A DNA stretch of 10,992 bases. Origin: Candidatus Proendomicrobium guianensium (GTDB lineage Bacteria > Elusimicrobiota > Endomicrobiia > Endomicrobiales > Endomicrobiaceae). The position numbers and the translations under genes are program-made. The notes beneath the pieces were generated by a model that saw nothing but the letters and a program-made list of their open reading frames with translations, was not told the origin of the DNA and searched no databases. The stretch covers positions 1-10,992 of the forward strand of contig WQVR01000012.1 in the NCBI GenBank assembly GCA_009785775.1, in the 5' to 3' direction. This document shows positions 7,243 to 10,992 of this stretch, piece by piece (the stretch's first letter is position 1; each line of letters starts with the position of its first letter).

Positions 7243-9294
7243 ATGAACAAAAAACCGCCGCCCCCGAAACAACAGTGGAATAACTTTGGACCTTCAAGCC
7301 CGTTCATATTTGTAATAATACTTATAGCGCTTATGATGTTGCTTCGCTTTAACGTAAACCAACCGCGCGAAATAGATATACCTTATTCCGAATTCATGCA
7401 AAATGTGCGCGCAGGGCGCATTGCAAACGTAACCATTACGCCTGACCTTATCCGCGGAGAACTTACCGCACCGGACGGCGAAGTAAAACGCTTTAGAACC
7501 CTCCCCTTAAACGATCCCAACCTTATTGAAAGTTTAGAAGCCGCCGGCGTAGAGCCTTTTTCGGGTGCCGCCAGCCGCAACTGGTTTTGGGCAGTGTTTA
7601 TGAGTTGGGGGCCCATGATACTGTTTATTTTATTTTTGTTTTGGTTTTATACGCGTATGCAAAACGGCGGCAAACAAGCCATGAACTTCGGCAAAAGCAA
7701 AGCGCGCCTTGCTAACCAAGGTGTGCAAAAAATAACCTTTAAAGATGTTGCAGGCGCTGGCGAAGCCAAAGAAGAACTTGAAGAAATAATACAATTTTTA
7801 AAAAACCCCGCCAAATTCCAAAAACTGGGCGGCAAAATTCCTAAAGGCGTTTTACTTGTGGGCTCACCCGGTACCGGAAAAACTTTGCTTGCCAAAGCTG
7901 TGGCGGGCGAAGCGGGCGTACCGTTTTTTTCTTCTTCGGGTTCTGAATTTGTTGAAATGTTTGTAGGCGTTGGCGCAAGCCGTGTAAGAGATTTATTTGA
8001 TAACGGCCGCAAATTTGCCCCATGCCTGCTTTTTATAGACGAAATAGACGCCGTAGGCCGTCAGCGCTTTGCCGGTATCGGCGGCGGCCATGACGAACGC
8101 GAGCAAACCTTAAACCAACTTCTTGTTGAAATGGACGGGTTCGACTCTAAAGAAGGCGTAATTTTAATAGCTTCCACCAACCGCCCCGATGTTTTAGACC
8201 CCGCGCTACTTCGCCCCGGACGTTTTGACAGGCAGGTTGTAGTACCCGTTCCCGACCTTAAAGACAGGGAAGAAATTTTAAAGGTTCACGCAAAAAAAGT
8301 TAAGCTTGAACAAAAAGTTGACTTGGCTGTAGTAGCCCGCCGCACCCCCGGTTTTACCGGCGCGGACTTAGCAAATGTTGTTAATGAAAGCGCGCTACTT
8401 GCCGCACGCAAAGACCACACTGCCGTTACTGAAAAAGATTTGGAAGAAGCAATAGAGCGCATTATAGCAGGCCCCCAGCGTAAAAGCCGCATTATAAGTG
8501 AAAAAGAAAAAAACATTATCGCCTATCACGAAGCGGGGCATGCCTTAGTAGCAAAAAAACTTCCCTGCGCTGATACCGTACATAAAGTAACAATTATTCC
8601 GCGCGGACCCGCGCTTGGCTACACCTTACAGTTACCCAATGAAGACAAATTTTTAACATCTAAAACCGAACTGGAAAGCCGCCTTGCCATATTACTTGCA
8701 GGCCGAGCTGCCGAAGAGATTGTATTTAACGAAATTACAACAGGCGCCCAAAACGATATTATGAAAGCAACTGAAATTGCTACTCGTATGGTAACCGAAT
8801 TCGGCATGAGCGAAAAAGTGGGACTGCTTGCACTTGGCCGTGAAAACGGCGAAGTGTTTCTAGGGCGCGACTTTTCGCGCAATAATACCCACTCAGAAAA
8901 AACTAATGAACTTATAGACGCCGAAGTAAAAGCCATAATAGACACCGCAAACGAAAAAGCCAAAAAAATATTATCTGAAAATATGGGCATTTTAAAAACG
9001 TTTGTAGACAAACTTATCGAGCGCGAAAACTTAAACTGCGACGAAGTAGAAAAAATAATGAAAGGAGAGGAATTGCCGCCATTTGAAAAAGCCGTTCCTC
9101 CACAGCCATCGGCGGAAGCGCAAAAAAACGCTGAAACCCCTAAAGATAAAGAGCCTGCTGTAGCGCCCGCAGACGCTCAAAAAGAACAGCCTGCGGCGAA
9201 GCAAAAAGAAGGGCAACCAGAAGCAAGCGTTTCTGCCGCTGAAAATACTAATACAAATCCTGACACAAGTGCGAATACAACCGATGAAAAATAA
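7243..9294 (+). CDS. ftsH: ATP-dependent zinc metalloprotease FtsH
   Basis: The 683-residue membrane AAA protease extracts and degrades damaged membrane proteins and short-lived regulators as a hexamer. A proline-rich cytosolic N-terminus (1-19) is followed by a first membrane helix (about 20-36), a periplasmic/extracytoplasmic domain (37-112) and a second helix (about 113-136). The AAA module has Walker A GSPGTGKT (207-214), pore loop MFVGVGA (239-245), Walker B LLFIDEID (262-269) and the second region of homology TNRPDVLDPALLRPGRFDR (312-330) with arginine fingers. The protease has the zinc site HEAGH (429-433) and the third ligand Asp in TTGAQNDI (D505). Walker A has Ser where FtsH usually has Pro (GPPGTGKT). 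After residue 610 comes a roughly 70-residue tail rich in Ala, Pro, Glu, Lys and Gln, probably disordered. It follows hpt by 37 bp with its own Shine-Dalgarno, and its 3' end overlaps folE by 11 bp. Confidence 0.97.
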   Translation: MNKKPPPPKQQWNNFGPSSPFIFVIILIALMMLLRFNVNQPREIDIPYSEFMQNVRAGRIANVTITPDLIRGELTAPDGEVKRFRTLPLNDPNLIESLEAAGVEPFSGAASRNWFWAVFMSWGPMILFILFLFWFYTRMQNGGKQAMNFGKSKARLANQGVQKITFKDVAGAGEAKEELEEIIQFLKNPAKFQKLGGKIPKGVLLVGSPGTGKTLLAKAVAGEAGVPFFSSSGSEFVEMFVGVGASRVRDLFDNGRKFAPCLLFIDEIDAVGRQRFAGIGGGHDEREQTLNQLLVEMDGFDSKEGVILIASTNRPDVLDPALLRPGRFDRQVVVPVPDLKDREEILKVHAKKVKLEQKVDLAVVARRTPGFTGADLANVVNESALLAARKDHTAVTEKDLEEAIERIIAGPQRKSRIISEKEKNIIAYHEAGHALVAKKLPCADTVHKVTIIPRGPALGYTLQLPNEDKFLTSKTELESRLAILLAGRAAEEIVFNEITTGAQNDIMKATEIATRMVTEFGMSEKVGLLALGRENGEVFLGRDFSRNNTHSEKTNELIDAEVKAIIDTANEKAKKILSENMGILKTFVDKLIERENLNCDEVEKIMKGEELPPFEKAVPPQPSAEAQKNAETPKDKEPAVAPADAQKEQPAAKQKEGQPEASVSAAENTNTNPDTSANTTDEK

Positions 9295-9883
9295 AACTTC
9301 TCCCGTAGCCCCAAAGCGCGCATTTGATTCTCAAAAAGCCCAAAAAGCCATAAAGCTTTTGCTGGAGGCCTTAGGGGAAGACACAAACCGCGAAGGTCTT
9401 TTAAACACCCCAAAGCGCGTTGCCGAATTTTACAAAGAAGCGCTTTCAGGCAAAACTATAGACCCCGTAAAACTTATGCCCGTGCATTACGGCGTAGAAA
9501 ACCACGACGAAATAGTTTTAGTTAAAGATATTTCTATGCATTCTCTTTGCGAACATCATTTGCTTCCTTTTTATGGCAAAGCGCATATTGCCTACCTGCC
9601 CGACAAAGACAGGCTTGTGGGGGTTTCCAACTTGGTTAAAGTTGTAGAAGCCTACGCACAACGCTTACAAATTCAAGAACGCTTAACCAAACAAATTGCA
9701 GACGCTATAATGAAAGCCGCAAAGCCCCGCGGCGTTATGGTAGTAATAGAAGCAGAACAACTGTGCATGACAATGCGCGGCGTAAAAAAGCCCGGCAGCA
9801 AAATGATAACTTCCGCGGTACGCGGCGTATTTATGGATGACGCAAGCACACGCGCAGAAGCATTATCTTTAATAAAAGCCTAA
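9284..9883 (+). CDS. folE: GTP cyclohydrolase I (type IA, FolE)
   Basis: The 199-residue enzyme opens GTP to 7,8-dihydroneopterin triphosphate, the first step of folate synthesis. Family motifs are NREGLLNTPKRVAEFY (35-50), HSLCEHHLLPFYGKAHIAYLP (start 86), VGVSNLVKVVEAYAQRLQIQ (112-131) and EAEQLCMTMRGVKKPGS (157-172). The zinc ligands C89, H92 and C161 and the catalytic His H91 are all present, so it is a zinc-type FolE. The ATG at 9284 overlaps the end of ftsH by 11 bp. An in-frame GTG at 9269 would add five residues, but neither start has a Shine-Dalgarno, so coupling to ftsH translation is likely. ATG is preferred. It sits directly before folP, so both folate genes should share an mRNA. 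Confidence 0.96.
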   Translation: MKNKTSPVAPKRAFDSQKAQKAIKLLLEALGEDTNREGLLNTPKRVAEFYKEALSGKTIDPVKLMPVHYGVENHDEIVLVKDISMHSLCEHHLLPFYGKAHIAYLPDKDRLVGVSNLVKVVEAYAQRLQIQERLTKQIADAIMKAAKPRGVMVVIEAEQLCMTMRGVKKPGSKMITSAVRGVFMDDASTRAEALSLIKA

Positions 9884-10992
9884 TGTTACCGGTAATCCGC
9901 AAAACAACAACCAAAATGATTATTAGAAAAGTAAAAATAAATTCCCCAAAAGAAGCGCAAGACTTTATAAAAACTACCGCTTGCGATGATTATGCCGTGA
10001 AGCTTCTTTCAAAAAAAGCCGTGCCGCAGGTTTTTGTTATAGAAAACTTAGACAACCGCGCGGCAAACATTTTAAAACAAGAAGCGCTTTCCTGCGGAGC
10101 TGATGTTGCCGTTTCAAGCGACATAAGCCGCTTCAAAAAAGGCGTTTCAAAGGTTGTGCTTGTCGGCTCTACACGAAATATAGAGCGTTTACTTGATAAA
10201 CTTAGCTTACAGCCTTTCGGTCTGAAAGCGCTAAAAGCAAATATCGAAGCTATTAATTTAAAAAGAGCAAAGCTCCTTAAGCACGCTACGGGAAAGCTTA
10301 ATTATTCCAAAAAGCCTTTAATTATGGGCATACTAAATTTAGACCCTAATTCTTTCTCGGGGCAGTACGCAAAAACTCCTGAGGAAGCATTGCAAACAGC
10401 CCTTAACTTGCAGCGTAACGGCGCAGATATTATAGATTTAGGTGCGGCAACATCGCGCCCCGGAAGCAAAGCAATAGGCGTAAAAGAAGAACTTAAACGT
10501 TTAATTCCTGTATTAAAATTAATAAGTAAAAAAGTGAAAATTCCGATTTCAGTTGATACTTTTGAACCTGAAGTTGCAAAAGCAGTACTTGGTACAGGCG
10601 CAAGCATTATTAATGACATTTACGGACTTCGAAAAAAGGGTATGGCAAAAGTTGTAGCTTCTGCCAAAGCAGGCGTAGTTATAATGCATATGCAAGGCAC
10701 GCCAAGCACAATGCAGAAAAACCCTAAATATAACGACGTAGTGGGCGAAATTTTTGGTTTTTTACATAAACAAATACATTTTGCATTAGAACAGGGAATA
10801 GAAAAAGACCGTATCGCCTCTGACCCCGGCATAGGCTTTGGGAAAACTTTAGAACATAACTATACACTTTTAAAACACTTAAACACATTTAAATCTTTAA
10901 ATACAGCGGTAGTCGGGGCATTTTCAAGAAAAAGCCTTATTTCAAATGTTATAGGCACAAAAGATAATGCCGTTTTAGACGCCCATACCGTA
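9883..10992 (+). CDS. folP: Dihydropteroate synthase FolP with N-terminal extension (3' end outside window)
   Basis: Three hundred and seventy codons are visible and the frame is still open at the window edge. FolP joins 6-hydroxymethyl-7,8-dihydropterin pyrophosphate to pABA, and is the sulfonamide target. The TIM-barrel domain begins near residue 145: MGILNLDPNSFS (148-159), GADIIDLGAATSRPG (180-194), SVDTF (223-227), NDIYGL (244-249), MHMQGTPSTMQ (268-278), DPGIGFGKT (314-322) and SRKS (348-351). Before it lies an extension of about 140 residues with NILKQEALSCGADVAV (62-77) and QPFGLK (110-115), which I recall from DHPS proteins of other bacteria; its role is unknown to me. Loop residues differ from the canonical NVTPDSFSDGG and GGESTRPG. 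The start at 9883 overlaps the folE stop (TAATG). A second in-frame ATG at 9916 gives MIIRKVKINS, which looks more like the family N-terminus; neither has a Shine-Dalgarno. Roughly 25-40 C-terminal residues are probably missing. Confidence 0.93.
   Translation, partial: MLPVIRKTTTKMIIRKVKINSPKEAQDFIKTTACDDYAVKLLSKKAVPQVFVIENLDNRAANILKQEALSCGADVAVSSDISRFKKGVSKVVLVGSTRNIERLLDKLSLQPFGLKALKANIEAINLKRAKLLKHATGKLNYSKKPLIMGILNLDPNSFSGQYAKTPEEALQTALNLQRNGADIIDLGAATSRPGSKAIGVKEELKRLIPVLKLISKKVKIPISVDTFEPEVAKAVLGTGASIINDIYGLRKKGMAKVVASAKAGVVIMHMQGTPSTMQKNPKYNDVVGEIFGFLHKQIHFALEQGIEKDRIASDPGIGFGKTLEHNYTLLKHLNTFKSLNTAVVGAFSRKSLISNVIGTKDNAVLDAHTV

Noticed and set aside
7647..8012. 121-codon open frame on the minus strand within ftsH
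   Set aside because: Lies opposite the conserved AAA module, has no recognisable protein features and is a shadow of the GC-patterned codons of ftsH.
8619..9011. 130-codon open frame on the minus strand within ftsH
   Set aside because: Ser/Ala/Phe-rich shadow opposite the protease domain with no start signal; not a gene.
9269..9283. GTG start for folE five codons upstream
   Set aside because: No ribosome binding site and no homology support; the ATG at 9284 gives a normal FolE length and smaller overlap.
10302..10619. 105-codon minus-strand open frame near the window end
   Set aside because: Shadow of folP, whose rightward frame is supported by clear DHPS motifs.
1..10992. CRISPR arrays, tRNA/rRNA genes, transposases, integrases or phage genes
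   Set aside because: No regularly spaced repeats, cloverleaf-like sequences or such protein families were seen on either strand.

Overview
This window is a gene-dense stretch of bacterial chromosome with about 97% coding sequence, no RNA genes, mobile elements or CRISPR, and intergenic gaps of at most about 65 bp. Composition is AT-leaning with a strong taste for AUA isoleucine codons and for GCGC-type cores in coding sequence. From content alone I can only say a bacterium. The flavour resembles a deep-branching Gram-negative lineage such as Elusimicrobiota, but that is an impression and not a placement.

Layout. Bases 1-60 carry the last 19 codons of an unidentified rightward gene, whose end overlaps the end of a leftward YdjC/ChbG-family carbohydrate deacetylase gene (50-916). 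A compact divergent promoter region (917-979) separates that gene from rightward recG (980-3082). A short gap with its own predicted promoter leads to mprF (3140-5698). Next comes a tightly packed rightward run: tilS (overlapping mprF by 37 bp), hpt (1-bp overlap), ftsH (37-bp gap with a good Shine-Dalgarno and a possible promoter of its own), folE (11-bp overlap) and folP (1-bp overlap, cut by the window end).

How the genes relate. tilS-hpt-ftsH-folE-folP is a widespread bacterial neighbourhood: AUA decoding by tRNA-Ile2, purine salvage, membrane proteolysis, then the first folate-pathway step from GTP and the pterin-pABA condensation. MprF upstream modifies membrane phospholipid charge. RecG repairs stalled forks.

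The most interesting signals are regulatory. Three predicted sigma70-type promoters (for the deacetylase, recG and mprF) place the expected transcription start on or one base before the ATG, suggesting leaderless mRNAs. The two divergent promoters share essentially the same -35 bases. Among proteins, FolP has a roughly 140-residue N-terminal extension and unusual pterin/pABA-loop residues, and FtsH has a long low-complexity tail. I did not find a convincing new defence, mobile or otherwise undescribed multi-gene system here; this is mostly a housekeeping region.
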